A DNA stretch of 43,994 nt from Bacteroidota bacterium (GCA_030681615.1 JAUXSA010000173.1:1-43994); one strand, 5' to 3'. Counted from the stretch's first letter, positions 16,079 through 26,543 are shown. Numbers and translations: made by a program. Notes: generated from the sequence alone by a model not told the origin.

Positions 16079-17479
16079 TCAATTACCTCTTTGAACGGTA
16101 CCCGAAATTTCATTATAATAAAAAAGTAAGTATCCTTCAGAATTAATTTTCGCTAACTCGCTTTCTTCTAATTTACTTTTGGAATAGGCAACGCAATCAT
16201 TATAAAACATGAATTCAATTGGTTCTTTTACGTTTAAAACAATTGACTTTTTTGGTAAGACGTATTTAATGTTTTTGTATTCGTAATTATATTTCTTTGC
16301 CTCTACCTTTTTAAACCCAAAGCCAGTGCGCTCAAAACAATATCTTACCGGAAGAATTATTATTGAAAACAATAAAATCCACACAAAAGTGATTGTAATT
16401 TTATTGATGTTTTTATTTATATATTTATCTTTTATTTCGAAAAAAAACCATGAAGTGATAATAAATAGTGCCGGACAAATAAATAATATATATCCCTGCA
16501 TTTTTGTTTTGACAAATGAGAAAAATATAATTGGCATAATTATCCAAAACAATAGGGCAAATAAATTGTAGTTTTTTAATTTCTGTTTGTAAAAAATGTA
16601 ACCACAATAAATAACTGGGAGATAAACTATTTCAGAATAATTAATGCGAATCTTATCTAAGTAATAAAAGTACCCTCCATTTTGACCATCTAATTCGTTT
16701 GACACATGAAGCCAGTGATGATAATATTCCCATCTTGCTTCCAAAGGATAATTGTTTAGAATAAAAATTTGCCATGGTAAGGCAATTAATAAGCAGGTAA
16801 TTAAAGAGGTGCTAATTTGTTTGATCGTTATTTTTGCTTCTGTTTTTGCATTTAAAAGAAAAAAGAAATGAATTGGCAACACTATTAAACAAGGGAGCCA
16901 TTTGGTTAAAATGGCGAAGCCCATAAATACGCCACTTAAAACTGAATAACTGTATTTTCTATTTTGAGCGTTATAATATGCAAATAGCACAGCGATCTCA
17001 ATAAAAACAAGAAATAATGTATCGTAATGATCAGTAGCTATTCTACCAGCCCCCACTTCAATTATTAAACCGTTTACTGCAAAGAAAAATGCTGACATTA
17101 AACCGATTTTTTTATTAAAAATAGTTTTGCCTAATAAATAGGTTACTATTATTGCGAGAAACGAAAACATAAGTGATGGCAGCCTAGTAACAAATTCGCT
17201 TAAACCAAAAAGTTTATAGCTAATCGCTATTAACCACAAAGGTAAAGGTTGTTTGTGAAGCCAGATATGGTTACCATACCATATTTTATAATCATACTTA
17301 AGTAATGGAGTTTCATAGAGGGTGGGCTTAAGAGGATGTGACATTAAATTTTTAGAAACCAAAGCGTGATAGCGTTCATCCCACTTATGTAAAAAATCAT
17401 CCTGCGATATGCTTATACGCAACGCTAAGCCGATTAATAAAATAATGATTAAATAAATAGTATGTTTACTTACATTCAC
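16079..17479 (-). CDS. GT39/ArnT-like glycosyltransferase
   Basis: This 466-residue polytopic membrane protein has about ten or more TM segments. It shows the GT-C/GT39 signature: an early acidic motif in the first periplasmic loop (WDERYHALV, Asp-Glu), then HKQPLPLWLIAISYKLFGLSEFVTRLPS and GRIATDHYDTL. Such enzymes transfer sugars from polyprenyl-phosphate donors to proteins or lipid A in the periplasm; the acceptor here is unknown. The GTG start overlaps the stop of the preceding small secreted protein (TAGTG). It therefore sits in a lepA - small protein - GT39 string. Confidence 0.88.
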   Translation of the reverse strand: MNVSKHTIYLIIILLIGLALRISISQDDFLHKWDERYHALVSKNLMSHPLKPTLYETPLLKYDYKIWYGNHIWLHKQPLPLWLIAISYKLFGLSEFVTRLPSLMFSFLAIIVTYLLGKTIFNKKIGLMSAFFFAVNGLIIEVGAGRIATDHYDTLFLVFIEIAVLFAYYNAQNRKYSYSVLSGVFMGFAILTKWLPCLIVLPIHFFFLLNAKTEAKITIKQISTSLITCLLIALPWQIFILNNYPLEARWEYYHHWLHVSNELDGQNGGYFYYLDKIRINYSEIVYLPVIYCGYIFYKQKLKNYNLFALLFWIIMPIIFFSFVKTKMQGYILFICPALFIITSWFFFEIKDKYINKNINKITITFVWILLFSIIILPVRYCFERTGFGFKKVEAKKYNYEYKNIKYVLPKKSIVLNVKEPIEFMFYNDCVAYSKSKLEESELAKINSEGYLLFYYNEISGTVQRGN

Positions 17480-17799
17480 TACACTTGGATTTTTTCTTCA
17501 AAAATCTGACCCTTTAAATTGGCACTAATGATAAGTTGTTTATTCTTATTAAACAAAACCGGAACTTCGCTATTAGTTAAAATTTCTAACTCTTTGATTG
17601 TTTGTCCTACCCTATTTTTAACCGCTACTTTTGTTTTGTCTTCAACTTTTAACTTTTCAGGATTTACTTTTTCTTTATTAAACTTATCGCCATCAAGATA
17701 ATTCCATTTCCCAATTTTATTTGGATACACCTGCCATAAAAACTGGGCGTTTAAAGTGAAGCTAAAAAATAATAAAACAATAAATTTCTTCATCTTCAA
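17479..17799 (-). CDS. Small exported protein, unknown function
   Basis: This 106-residue protein has a signal peptide (MKMKKFIVLLFFSFTLNAQ, mature start FLWQVYP). The short, Lys-rich mature part ends in strands (LEILTNSEVPVLFNKNKQLIISANLKGQIFEEKIQV). I do not recognise the family. It lies 27 nt after lepA and overlaps the GTG start of the GT39 gene by one base, which implies cotranslation with the glycosyltransferase. Confidence 0.7.
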   Translation of the reverse strand: MKMKKFIVLLFFSFTLNAQFLWQVYPNKIGKWNYLDGDKFNKEKVNPEKLKVEDKTKVAVKNRVGQTIKELEILTNSEVPVLFNKNKQLIISANLKGQIFEEKIQV

Positions 17800-17826
17800 A
17801 AGAATTCAAATAAGCTTTTTTTAACT

Positions 17827-19617
17827 TTAATCATTCAACTTCAACACCGCCATAAATGCGCTTTGCGGAATTTCAACATTCCCAACTTGCTTCATGCGTT
17901 TTTTACCGGCTTTCTGTTTTTCCAATAATTTACGTTTACGGCTAATGTCACCACCATAACATTTTGCGGTAACATCTTTACGCATGGCACTGATAGTTTC
18001 GCGTGAAATAATTTTTGCACCAATAGCTGCTTGTATAGGAATTTCGAATTGTTGTTTCGGGATCAATTCTTTTAATTTTTCGCAGATCTTTTTACCAAAT
18101 AAATACGCATTGTTTCTGTGAATAAGGCAAGATAATGCATCCACAGGCTCTCCTTTTAAAAGTATATCTAACTTTACAAGATCAGAATCGCGCATGCCTG
18201 TTGGGTGATAATCAAAAGAAGCATAGCCTTTTGAAATAGATTTTAAACGATCGAAGAAATCAAAAACAACCTCTCCTAACGGCATTTCAAAAACTAACTC
18301 AACGCGGTCTGCCGTTAAATAATTTTGTGTAACTATTTGTCCGCGTTTTTCAATACACAAACTCATTACCGGGCCAATAAAATCTGATTTGGTAATAATG
18401 TTTGCTTTAATATAAGGTTCTTCTATTCTATCAATACGTCCCGGATCCGGTAGATCACTCGGGTTATTTACTGTTACAACTTCGCCATTGGTTTGGTAGG
18501 CAATGTACGATACGTTAGGAACCGTTGTAATAACGGTCATATTAAACTCACGCTCTAAACGTTCTTGCACAATTTCCATGTGCAACATTCCTAAAAAGCC
18601 ACAACGGAAACCAAAACCTAAAGCCAAAGAAGATTCTGGTTCCCAGGTTAAAGAAGCATCGTTCAATTGCAGTTTTTCCATACTGTAACGGAGTTCTTCA
18701 AAATCTTCGGTATCTACAGGATAAATTCCGGCAAACACCATTGGCTTTACTTCTTCAAAACCGTGAATACCTTCTTCGCAAGGACGATCAAAATGAGTAA
18801 TTGTATCTCCTACTTTTACTTCTTTTGCACTTTTAATTCCGGAAATAATATAACCTACATCACCCGTGCTTAGTTCAGGACGAGGCTCAGGTTTTAATCT
18901 TAAAACACCTATCTCATCGGCATTATAGAACGCGCCTGTATTTACAAATTTTACTTTTTCGCCTTTTTTAATTGTGCCGTTCACAATTTTAAAATAAGCA
19001 ATAATACCTCTAAAAGAATTAAAAACGCTATCAAATATCAATGCCTGCAAAGGTGCAGCGGGGTCGCCAACCGGGGCTTTAATACGATCAATAATTGCAG
19101 CTAAAATTTCTTCAATACCCATTCCTGTTTTTCCGCTGGCAGGAATGATCTCATCTCTCTCGCAACCAATCAGGTCAACAATCTGATCTTTTACCATCTC
19201 CGGTTCTGCGCTTGGCAGATCCATTTTATTTAAAATAGGAATAATGGTTAAATCATGTTCTAATGCTAAATATAAATTTGAAATGGTTTGTGCTTGAATG
19301 CCTTGTGCCGCATCTACAATTAACAATGCACCTTCGCAGGCAGCAATAGAGCGTGATACCTCGTAGCTAAAATCTACGTGGCCTGGAGTATCAATTAAAT
19401 TTAAAACAAATTTTTCGCCTTTGTATTCATAGTCCATTTGAATGGCGTGGCTTTTAATGGTAATGCCACGTTCTTTCTCAAGGTCCATGTCGTCAAGAAC
19501 CTGCGCCTGCATGTCGCGTTTGTTAACCGTTCCGGTAAATTCCAATAAACGGTCAGCTAACGTACTTTTTCCGTGATCGATATGTGCAATAATACAAAAG
19601 TTCCGAATGTTTTTCAT
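17827..19617 (-). CDS. lepA: Elongation factor 4 (LepA)
   Basis: LepA/EF4 (596 residues, normal length) is a ribosome-binding translational GTPase that assists translation initiation, ribosome biogenesis or back-translocation under stress. Visible features are the P-loop AHIDHGKST (residues 11-19), switch I RGITIKS, G3 DTPGH, G4 NKMD, the EF-G-like domains III-V, and the LepA-specific C-terminal domain ending [26 protein letters not shown]. It has a consensus promoter 38 nt upstream and leads into the small secreted protein and GT39 genes. Confidence 0.98.
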   Translation of the reverse strand: MKNIRNFCIIAHIDHGKSTLADRLLEFTGTVNKRDMQAQVLDDMDLEKERGITIKSHAIQMDYEYKGEKFVLNLIDTPGHVDFSYEVSRSIAACEGALLIVDAAQGIQAQTISNLYLALEHDLTIIPILNKMDLPSAEPEMVKDQIVDLIGCERDEIIPASGKTGMGIEEILAAIIDRIKAPVGDPAAPLQALIFDSVFNSFRGIIAYFKIVNGTIKKGEKVKFVNTGAFYNADEIGVLRLKPEPRPELSTGDVGYIISGIKSAKEVKVGDTITHFDRPCEEGIHGFEEVKPMVFAGIYPVDTEDFEELRYSMEKLQLNDASLTWEPESSLALGFGFRCGFLGMLHMEIVQERLEREFNMTVITTVPNVSYIAYQTNGEVVTVNNPSDLPDPGRIDRIEEPYIKANIITKSDFIGPVMSLCIEKRGQIVTQNYLTADRVELVFEMPLGEVVFDFFDRLKSISKGYASFDYHPTGMRDSDLVKLDILLKGEPVDALSCLIHRNNAYLFGKKICEKLKELIPKQQFEIPIQAAIGAKIISRETISAMRKDVTAKCYGGDISRKRKLLEKQKAGKKRMKQVGNVEIPQSAFMAVLKLND

Positions 19618-19654
19618 TTTAAAATCCTGATCTACCTCTAAATTAATTTAGCCG

Positions 19655-19662
19655 CAAATATA
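19655..19662 (-). promoter_or_regulatory. -7 element of lepA
   Basis: The minus-strand sequence reads TATATTTG, an exact TAnnTTTG match, followed by GCGGC and a leader of about 30 nt to the lepA ATG. The -33 position shows no TTTG at 19-20 nt spacing. Confidence 0.5.
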
Positions 19663-19691
19663 CAAAAAAGTCGCCTTTTATGGCTCCTTTT

Positions 19692-19723
19692 ATTGGTATT
19701 ATAACAATTAGGCACTACTTTCG
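19692..19723 (+). promoter_or_regulatory. Probable promoter of the GH18 gene
   Basis: ATTG at 19692-19695, a 20-nt spacer, then TACTTTCG at 19716-19723 (one mismatch to TAnnTTTG), 6 nt before the ATG. Spacing fits the Bacteroidota -33/-7 arrangement. It is divergent from the lepA promoter. Confidence 0.4.
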
Positions 19724-19729
19724 AAGCAA

Positions 19730-21535
19730 ATGAAACACTTTACTCTATCCTGTTTGTTGATTTTTTGCGGAAATGCTTTCTCGCAAGATGCCGGCTTTAA
19801 GTCTATTATGCAGGAACAAAGCGAATACTACGGATCGTTGAATTTAAAAACCGATGCTCAATTTGATAGTTTACAAATTGCAGAAAATGGTATAGCTCCC
19901 GCAAACAAAGGACTTGAATCGGTTCTTTCTCCAACCTGTACTTTAAATAAAAAAGTTTATGGCTGGCATCCATATTGGGTTGGTACTGCATATACTGCTT
20001 ATCAATGGAATTTATTAAGTGACCTTTGTTATTTTAGTTATGATGCTTCTCCATCAACCGGTAATAATACAAATGCCTCCTTTGCATGGACAACCGCGAG
20101 TGTAGTTACTGTTGCAAAAAATAACGGAAAGAAGATACATATTTGCGCTACCATGTTTAGTGGCCATTCTACTTTTTGGGCAAGCAGTACGGCACAAACA
20201 ACATTTATAAATAATATGGTGTCACTTTTAAATGCAAGAGGTGGCGACGGTGTGAATATTGATTTTGAAGGTATGGGCTCTTCAGACAATGTTCCATTCA
20301 TCACATTTATGACCAATTTAAATAATGCATTAAATGCGGCAAATCCAAATTATAAGCTATCTGTTTGTTTGTATGCAGTAGATTGGAGCACGGCATTTAA
20401 TATGCCTGCATTAAATAGTATTGTAGATGATTTTACAATTATGGGTTATGCTTATTATTATTCCGGAAGTTCGCAGGCAGGCCCATCCGATCCATTATAT
20501 AATTTTCAGACAGGTTATAATTATACGCTTTCAAAAACAGTTACCTATTATTTAAAAGCGGGCGCAACACCATCAAAATTATTATTGGGGTTACCTTATT
20601 ATGGCCAGGAATGGGAGGTAACAGCAAATAATTTACCGGCAAGCACAACCGGTAATTTTTCTTCATCGCGCACTTTAAGTTATATCAATAACAATCCAAC
20701 GCCATATAGCGCGGCTAATAAAAGTTGGGACGGCACAAGTTACACACCCTATTACTCTTATTTAAACTCAAGTGTTTGGCGCCAGTGTTTTATTGATGAT
20801 GTTTATAGTTTAGGAAGAAGGTACGATATGGTAAACCAACGCGGATTGGGCGGGATTGCTATTTGGGCGTTGGGTTACGATGCCGGCATGACAAGTTACT
20901 GGACCTTATTGCAAAATAAATTTACAGATTGCGCGCCGTTAGTTTGCAACGATAGTATTTTTGATATGGGTGGCCCTATGCGAAATTATTACGACAGCGA
21001 AAGTTATACTTATTCTTTAGCGGCACCAACCGGAAGTGTTGTAAAATTGCAATTTAAAAGTTTTGGAACGGAGCAGGGATATGATTCGTTGTTCTTATAT
21101 AATGGCCCTACTGTTGCGTCGCCCTTAATTGGTTCATACACCGGAACCAACAGTCCCGGAACCGTTACCTCAAGCGGACAAAATTTAACCTTACGTTTTA
21201 AAAGTGATGGCGCTACGGTAACATTTGGATTTAAGGCAGTTAAATCTTGTACGCCTCAACCAGTTGTAACGGGGTTAAATTCATATGAAGAAATGGATGA
21301 GCTCTTACTTTACCCTAATCCAACTACCGGAAAATTATTTTTAAATACTGCAAAAATAAAAGCGTTTGAATTATTTGATGCGCAGGGCAAATTAATTTTA
21401 AGCAAAGAAATTAATTTTGAAACAGAATTTATTTTAGATCTGGCTACTCTGAATGTAAACAAAGGTTTGTTTATCCTTCGTTTACATCAAGAGAATAACG
21501 CCATTCAAACTAAAAAAATAATTTATTCAGATTAA
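19730..21535 (+). CDS. GH18 chitinase-like protein with CUB and T9SS domains
   Basis: This 601-residue secreted protein has a signal peptide (to about residue 18). A GH18 barrel (about 75-400) carries the catalytic motif GGDGVNIDFEG, with catalytic E180 conserved; the second Asp of DGxDxDxE is Asn, as in some spore-type GH18 proteins. Other GH18 marks are KVYGWHPYW, DDFTIMGYAYYY and LLLGLPYYG. A CUB-like domain follows (about 413-512, CNDSIFDMGGPMRNYYDSES), then a T9SS type A domain (LYPNPTTGKLFLN). Likely substrates are chitin, other beta-1,4-GlcNAc chains or glycoprotein N-glycans. Its stop overlaps that of the convergent PNGase F-like gene within TTAA. Confidence 0.9.
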   Translation: MKHFTLSCLLIFCGNAFSQDAGFKSIMQEQSEYYGSLNLKTDAQFDSLQIAENGIAPANKGLESVLSPTCTLNKKVYGWHPYWVGTAYTAYQWNLLSDLCYFSYDASPSTGNNTNASFAWTTASVVTVAKNNGKKIHICATMFSGHSTFWASSTAQTTFINNMVSLLNARGGDGVNIDFEGMGSSDNVPFITFMTNLNNALNAANPNYKLSVCLYAVDWSTAFNMPALNSIVDDFTIMGYAYYYSGSSQAGPSDPLYNFQTGYNYTLSKTVTYYLKAGATPSKLLLGLPYYGQEWEVTANNLPASTTGNFSSSRTLSYINNNPTPYSAANKSWDGTSYTPYYSYLNSSVWRQCFIDDVYSLGRRYDMVNQRGLGGIAIWALGYDAGMTSYWTLLQNKFTDCAPLVCNDSIFDMGGPMRNYYDSESYTYSLAAPTGSVVKLQFKSFGTEQGYDSLFLYNGPTVASPLIGSYTGTNSPGTVTSSGQNLTLRFKSDGATVTFGFKAVKSCTPQPVVTGLNSYEEMDELLLYPNPTTGKLFLNTAKIKAFELFDAQGKLILSKEINFETEFILDLATLNVNKGLFILRLHQENNAIQTKKIIYSD

Positions 21536-24500
21536 TTAATAACTACTTTTTTAGTAACGGTATCTCCATTCTTGGTAATAGTTACAAAATAAATTCCTCT
21601 TGTTATAGAAGAGGTATTAAATTCCATCGCGTCATTTTTCTTAGTGAAAGGAATTGTAATTACTTGCCCTAATAGATTTGTAATTTGAATTTGTGCGCCC
21701 TCTAATTCTGATCCTTCGAGTATAAATTTATTTTGTGCAGGATTTGGATATAAATTAAGGAATGCGCTTAACTGATTTTCTCTTACAGATAAAGGTCCAT
21801 TAGTTGTAAAGCTGTACTCAAACCTGCCGCCAAAATCAGGTTGAAAAGTTTTGAATACAACAGCAAAATTATCCTTTAACCTTACATAACCAGAACCTTG
21901 TGCGGTGTTAGCCCACCATGATAAACCATCTCCACCGGTATCATCAACAATTAACGTGTAACAGCCATCTAAAATATAATAATCTTCGTAAACAGTATTT
22001 GGATCTGTAAAGTTACTTTGACCAACAATGTTTCCAGCTGCATCAATAAGTTTATAAGTATTGCTGAATGGATTATTATTGGTTTTAAATTCTATTGAAA
22101 AATGATCGGGAACAACTCCCGGCACAACAAATGGCGAACTGTAAATATTGTTGAACGAATAATCATCTACAACCGAGTTTGCTTTTTTTATCTCAACATT
22201 AAATTTATTATTTGTTGGCGTTATGCCCGATTGCCATAAAGTATTTACGGGTAACGAGATCCTTGTAGTATCCATAAAGGCCAGGTTTCCGGTCCAGTTA
22301 TAAGTTTGTTTTGCACTGGAATTATTTACCCAGTATTCTATTTCAAGACTTGTTAGAATTGTTGAACCTGTATTTCTTACAAGAATAACCGGGTTGGCGC
22401 AAATAGGATTATTTCTTGAATACAGTACTTTATTGCTTGGTGCTAAAACATCTACAATAGCTGCATCAATACTGTGGTTGGCGCCTCCATAGGTTACTAA
22501 TTGGTTGGCAACAATGTAACGGTAATCTCCCGTTGAAGCCGGAGGATTAGACGTATGATAATCTAATGTTACAGTTGAACCCGGTGTAACGGAAGCAGTA
22601 ATATTATATTCTTTTGTTAATGAGGTTTCGCCTGGGCACCAGCCCTGTCTGTCATAAACCCAAGTCCCACCTTGAGGGAAAATTGGATTATGTGAGCACT
22701 CTTGCGTGATCTGCCAACTCATTTCATAAGAACCACCATTAATATTAAACAAGTGATTTACTAATCCGCCGTTTTGGTGAAACTCTCCTTGCGCACCATG
22801 GCCGGTAATGGTAGAACGAACTTTAAAGCTTTGTCCACTTGCATGCATTAAAACATTTTGGGGTTCAAAGCGTGCATTATTTGTGATGCTTTGAATTGGC
22901 ACGCCACCATAACGGGCACCGCCTTGCCATAATTGTTTAAATTCCAATACATTTCTTGGGGGTGTGCCAACAATAAACATAAAATCAATATCCATCTGTT
23001 CCTGGTTCTCGCCACCCATGGTCATTAATAATCTTTTTGGCCCGTTCAACAATGGTGTAAAATCGGTTACATCATAATACCAGGTTTTGCCGGCAGCACC
23101 CAGATCTAGGCCTTTGCCATAAGGCGTTACAAACGACATGATCTCGTTATAAAAAGGATAACGCCTGTAGTAATTAAGATTAATAATGTTTATTGTACCT
23201 GTTGGTGTAATAGCAAGTGTTCCTGTTAATGTACCAAGATCACCATCATAAATTTTTATTGGAGCTGTTGCGTATAAATTAGATGTTGATGATAAAACAA
23301 CAGCATCATGTGTCATGGGTGTTAATGTTGCGTTTGATGTAATAGAATACTGTTGAACAACATTTGGATTTCGCGCAACTGAATCTTTTGTAATAACTGT
23401 TGTTGTAGTTAATGCGTAAGTTCCATTTAAGAAAACAATGTTCGGCCTAATTGTAGTTTCAGAAAAAGAACGTTTTAAATTATTTCCACGGTCGTAGGTC
23501 CATTGTAAATTAACACCGGTAGAAATTAAACTATTCTTTGTATCGGTAATATTTAATCCGGCGCCTTCATTCATTTTATAATAAGCAACTAGGTTCGTAT
23601 AAAATGGATGTGTTGCATCAATTGGTTTGTTCATCCATGCTTGAATATCAACCAGAGATAATTCTTTATCCCAGATAGAAAATTCGTTGATCTTACCCTT
23701 GTAATTAAGATTGTTTGCAAGCAAAGCATCTTTACCAAGAATCAACGTTAAAATAGAAATTGGTTTTGTTTTACCTGTACCTGAGCTCCACAATAAACCG
23801 TTCAAATAAATTTTCATGCTACCGGTTGTTGCGTTTTTAGTAAAGGCCCAATGGTTCCATTGTCCGCCCTGCTCTCCAACTGTAGCAACTTTGTTAATCC
23901 TGTCATAACCGCCGGCGCTGTAACCGCAATCAAAATACATGTTGTTATCGCTCCATGGTAAATGCAAATTTAAATTACGTTGATTTGTATTTGCAGAATA
24001 ACCTTCTAATAAAGAAGTGTTAGTTGGCAATTGCGCCGAATTACCATAAGCCCAAAATGCAACAGTAATTTGGTTGTTGATGGTTGAAAGCATGGAAGTA
24101 TTTAAATACGAATGTCCTAATGCAGAAAGATCGAGCGCGTAATTATTTTTTGCATACAAAGCCATTACCGATGGTGAGCTTGCACCGTTAAATACTATAG
24201 GACTGCTTGGATTTGTGTTGGTAAAAGAAAATTCGATCAACACATTGCTTGTGCCGTTCCATACAAATGGTGTGTGAAATTGAAGGCGGTTGCTTCCGTT
24301 AATAAAAGAAAAATTTTGGTTGAACACATTTGTAAAACCCGTTAAAGTAACCGTATTAGAATTTAAAGTTGTGGCGCTGCTATGTTGTATACCTACTTTA
24401 AAAAAATTAACGCCACCGCCTGTATTGGCAACATTTAATAATATACCATCTATATTTCCGGCAACAAAACCTGCTGTGGTTAATTCTGCAGCTGTGTATA

Positions 24501-25002
24501 AGATCTGCGACTTACCCGATCTTTCATCTGACTTCAATAAATTAGGAACAGGAGTTGAACCAACACCAATTGTATGTTGTGTTTCTGAAACAATGTTATT
24601 TAATACAACATTGCTTTGGCTAAAATTATAATAATCATAAACAGGTTGTGATACATATGGAAAAACAGTACCTGTGAAATTTGAGATAACATGACTAGGT
24701 TGCAAATTAAGGTCGGTCTCAATTTTTGAAGAGTCTACTATATATGTATTGCAAGAATAATCCCACTCGCCGCAACCTTGATTAGGAGCAGATTGTGTTG
24801 AGATGAGTGCGTTCTTGCAACGCATATTATATTTTAAAATTATTTTCTCATAGGTTAAACTAGTGTTTGGAAAATTAATTACGGTATCGCGTGTTGTGCT
24901 TCCGTACTTAAAGGCTTTTATAACAATGGTATCGCCGGGCACTTGCGCATTAATAGTTAAGGCTACAAAAAACAATACTGTGTGAAGGATAATTTTTTTC
25001 AT
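21532..25002 (-). CDS. PNGase F-like protein with LamG insert and T9SS domain
   Basis: This 1156-residue secreted protein begins with a signal peptide (to about residue 19). An N-terminal jelly-roll resembles peptide-N-glycosidase F-related proteins, with motif NQGCGEWDYSCNTYIVDSS. A LamG/concanavalin-like domain lies at about 280-490 (WNHWAFTKNATTGSMKIYLNG; KINEFSIWDKELS). A C-terminal PNGase F-like half follows (WYYDVTDFTPLLNGPKRLLM; GHGAQGEFHQNG; QECSHNP). The end is a T9SS type A domain (LYPNPAQNKFILEG). PNGase F removes N-glycans from Asn; whether this relative is catalytic is unknown. It lies next to the GH18 gene, so glycoprotein degradation is a reasonable joint role. Confidence 0.8.
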   Translation of the reverse strand: MKKIILHTVLFFVALTINAQVPGDTIVIKAFKYGSTTRDTVINFPNTSLTYEKIILKYNMRCKNALISTQSAPNQGCGEWDYSCNTYIVDSSKIETDLNLQPSHVISNFTGTVFPYVSQPVYDYYNFSQSNVVLNNIVSETQHTIGVGSTPVPNLLKSDERSGKSQILYTAAELTTAGFVAGNIDGILLNVANTGGGVNFFKVGIQHSSATTLNSNTVTLTGFTNVFNQNFSFINGSNRLQFHTPFVWNGTSNVLIEFSFTNTNPSSPIVFNGASSPSVMALYAKNNYALDLSALGHSYLNTSMLSTINNQITVAFWAYGNSAQLPTNTSLLEGYSANTNQRNLNLHLPWSDNNMYFDCGYSAGGYDRINKVATVGEQGGQWNHWAFTKNATTGSMKIYLNGLLWSSGTGKTKPISILTLILGKDALLANNLNYKGKINEFSIWDKELSLVDIQAWMNKPIDATHPFYTNLVAYYKMNEGAGLNITDTKNSLISTGVNLQWTYDRGNNLKRSFSETTIRPNIVFLNGTYALTTTTVITKDSVARNPNVVQQYSITSNATLTPMTHDAVVLSSTSNLYATAPIKIYDGDLGTLTGTLAITPTGTINIINLNYYRRYPFYNEIMSFVTPYGKGLDLGAAGKTWYYDVTDFTPLLNGPKRLLMTMGGENQEQMDIDFMFIVGTPPRNVLEFKQLWQGGARYGGVPIQSITNNARFEPQNVLMHASGQSFKVRSTITGHGAQGEFHQNGGLVNHLFNINGGSYEMSWQITQECSHNPIFPQGGTWVYDRQGWCPGETSLTKEYNITASVTPGSTVTLDYHTSNPPASTGDYRYIVANQLVTYGGANHSIDAAIVDVLAPSNKVLYSRNNPICANPVILVRNTGSTILTSLEIEYWVNNSSAKQTYNWTGNLAFMDTTRISLPVNTLWQSGITPTNNKFNVEIKKANSVVDDYSFNNIYSSPFVVPGVVPDHFSIEFKTNNNPFSNTYKLIDAAGNIVGQSNFTDPNTVYEDYYILDGCYTLIVDDTGGDGLSWWANTAQGSGYVRLKDNFAVVFKTFQPDFGGRFEYSFTTNGPLSVRENQLSAFLNLYPNPAQNKFILEGSELEGAQIQITNLLGQVITIPFTKKNDAMEFNTSSITRGIYFVTITKNGDTVTKKVVIN

Positions 25003-25101
25003 GTTCTATATAAATTTAAATGCTTTTAGATTTTTAGGTAAAAAAAGAGTTTTAACTAAACAACTAAGGTAAATAATTCAATTTAAAGGTGCAACAAATT
25101 T

Positions 25102-26541
25102 TTAATTTGCCTGCGGATCCAGGTCTATGGCCTCATCCCCGGATTTATAAGGCACATAAGTATAGATAAATTGAAACATTTCTTCGGTGGTTTTCATACT
25201 TTCTACACCATTACCTTGCGTAATACTTTGTGGCGGAGAAAAAGGATTATTTGGATTTTTAGTGGTGTTATCAAAAGTACCAAACACAAAAATAGTGCAA
25301 CCTCTTTCTAATTTTACAGGATGTTTAAAGGTGTAATAATATTGCCATCTAAAATCCCACTTGTTTATTTTAATTAAAGGAATGGTATCCCCGTTTGGTT
25401 TTAAAGCAAAGGTCCAAAAGGTTTTTCCAATTAAATGCATGTGTGGATTAATAGAAAGCATAGAAATTGGCTGCGACAAAGTTGTTTGTGTTTGAAATGT
25501 TTTTACCTCGTTTGGCGGAATAATAAATTCAGGTTCAATTTTTGAAATACCAAATGTACCCAACTGTGTTTCTGTTACCGGACGTTCAATAGCAGTCTTC
25601 CTGTAAAACACATTTATATAACTACTATCTAACAGATCTTTATTACTTGGTCCGTAATGAATATTATTTAATAAAAACGCACCGTTCTTTTTAAATCTAT
25701 AGCCGCCAATTTGTTTTGGATAGGATGGTGGAATATATCCCGGTAAATAATACACCACATTTGGTGTGAGTGTTGGAAATTGCGGTTGCAAATTATCAGT
25801 ATACGGCAAATGCATTTTTGTATATACATCTATCAATTGCGCCCTGGTATCTTCGTGAATAGATTTGCCGGTTAAATAATTAAAAGGGCGTTTACTATCA
25901 TAACTAATTAAATGTCCGTTTACATGATGAATTAATTTACGTTGACCAGGAACAAACTCTACAAAATCTATCAGTGTATCTTTTTCTATTTCGTAAGGAA
26001 ACTTCATGATTAAAAAAGCGTCGGTTCCATTACCTTTTACAGCGTATGCTTTTTGTGCTTTAACTATAAGGTCAGGTTTTCCAAAATAAGATCCGGTATA
26101 AAATGTTGGCGCTTTTGGTTCTGTTAAACTATCGCCGCGCAAACATTTTGTGTCTACCCAAACTTTTAATAATTCTATCTCTGTTTTGGTTAGAACGCGT
26201 TCGCCAATAAAGTGTGAATAGTTTGGGTCGGCTGGCCACGGCGGCATGTATTTAGTTTGCGTAACAAATTTAATAAGCTTTGCTTTTTTTACTGCATCGG
26301 CATAACTCAATAAAGTAAAAGGACCGCTTTCGCCGGCACGATGACATGGCGAACAATTTTTGTATACGATCGGTGCAATGTGTTTGCTCCAGGTAATTTC
26401 TTTATCGGTGATAATTTTTTCTTCTTTTTCGGATGGAGAATCACAAGAAGAAAAAATTCCGAAAAAAGCAATAAGAAAAAAAGCACTAAGAATTTTCTTT
26501 GTGATCCTCTGTGTCTCTGTGTCTCTGTGGTAAAAAGTCAA
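25102..26541 (-). CDS. Cytochrome c / copper type II monooxygenase-like lipoprotein
   Basis: This is a 479-residue predicted lipoprotein (lipobox FSSC, Cys33). It has a haem c site C63-S-P-C66-H67, with M99 as a candidate axial ligand (KYMPPWPADP). A longer domain resembles peptidylglycine/ascorbate-dependent Cu monooxygenases: HH pair (LIHHVNGH), NNIHYGP, and H-M-H (NPHMHLIGK). Known relatives hydroxylate using two coppers; the fused cytochrome could supply electrons. The substrate is unknown. The only start is TTG 26541, 2 nt after the DUF420 stop, and the first 20 codons lie in a dispersed repeat. Confidence 0.8.
   Translation of the reverse strand: MTFYHRDTETQRITKKILSAFFLIAFFGIFSSCDSPSEKEEKIITDKEITWSKHIAPIVYKNCSPCHRAGESGPFTLLSYADAVKKAKLIKFVTQTKYMPPWPADPNYSHFIGERVLTKTEIELLKVWVDTKCLRGDSLTEPKAPTFYTGSYFGKPDLIVKAQKAYAVKGNGTDAFLIMKFPYEIEKDTLIDFVEFVPGQRKLIHHVNGHLISYDSKRPFNYLTGKSIHEDTRAQLIDVYTKMHLPYTDNLQPQFPTLTPNVVYYLPGYIPPSYPKQIGGYRFKKNGAFLLNNIHYGPSNKDLLDSSYINVFYRKTAIERPVTETQLGTFGISKIEPEFIIPPNEVKTFQTQTTLSQPISMLSINPHMHLIGKTFWTFALKPNGDTIPLIKINKWDFRWQYYYTFKHPVKLERGCTIFVFGTFDNTTKNPNNPFSPPQSITQGNGVESMKTTEEMFQFIYTYVPYKSGDEAIDLDPQAN
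26481..26536. repeat. Dispersed ACAGAGACACAGAG-type repeat inside a gene start
   Basis: On the minus strand the tract reads CCACAGAGACACAGAGACAC, then AGAGGATCACAAAGAAAATT, then CTTAGTGC. An internal 8-bp duplication (GTGTCTCT twice on the plus strand) is present. From general knowledge, this sequence is a familiar dispersed intergenic repeat in Bacteroidota and other bacteria, and its antisense translation (CLCVSVVK) is a well-known spurious peptide. Here it encodes the start and n-region of a lipoprotein signal peptide. Confidence 0.7.
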
Positions 26542-26543
26542 GG

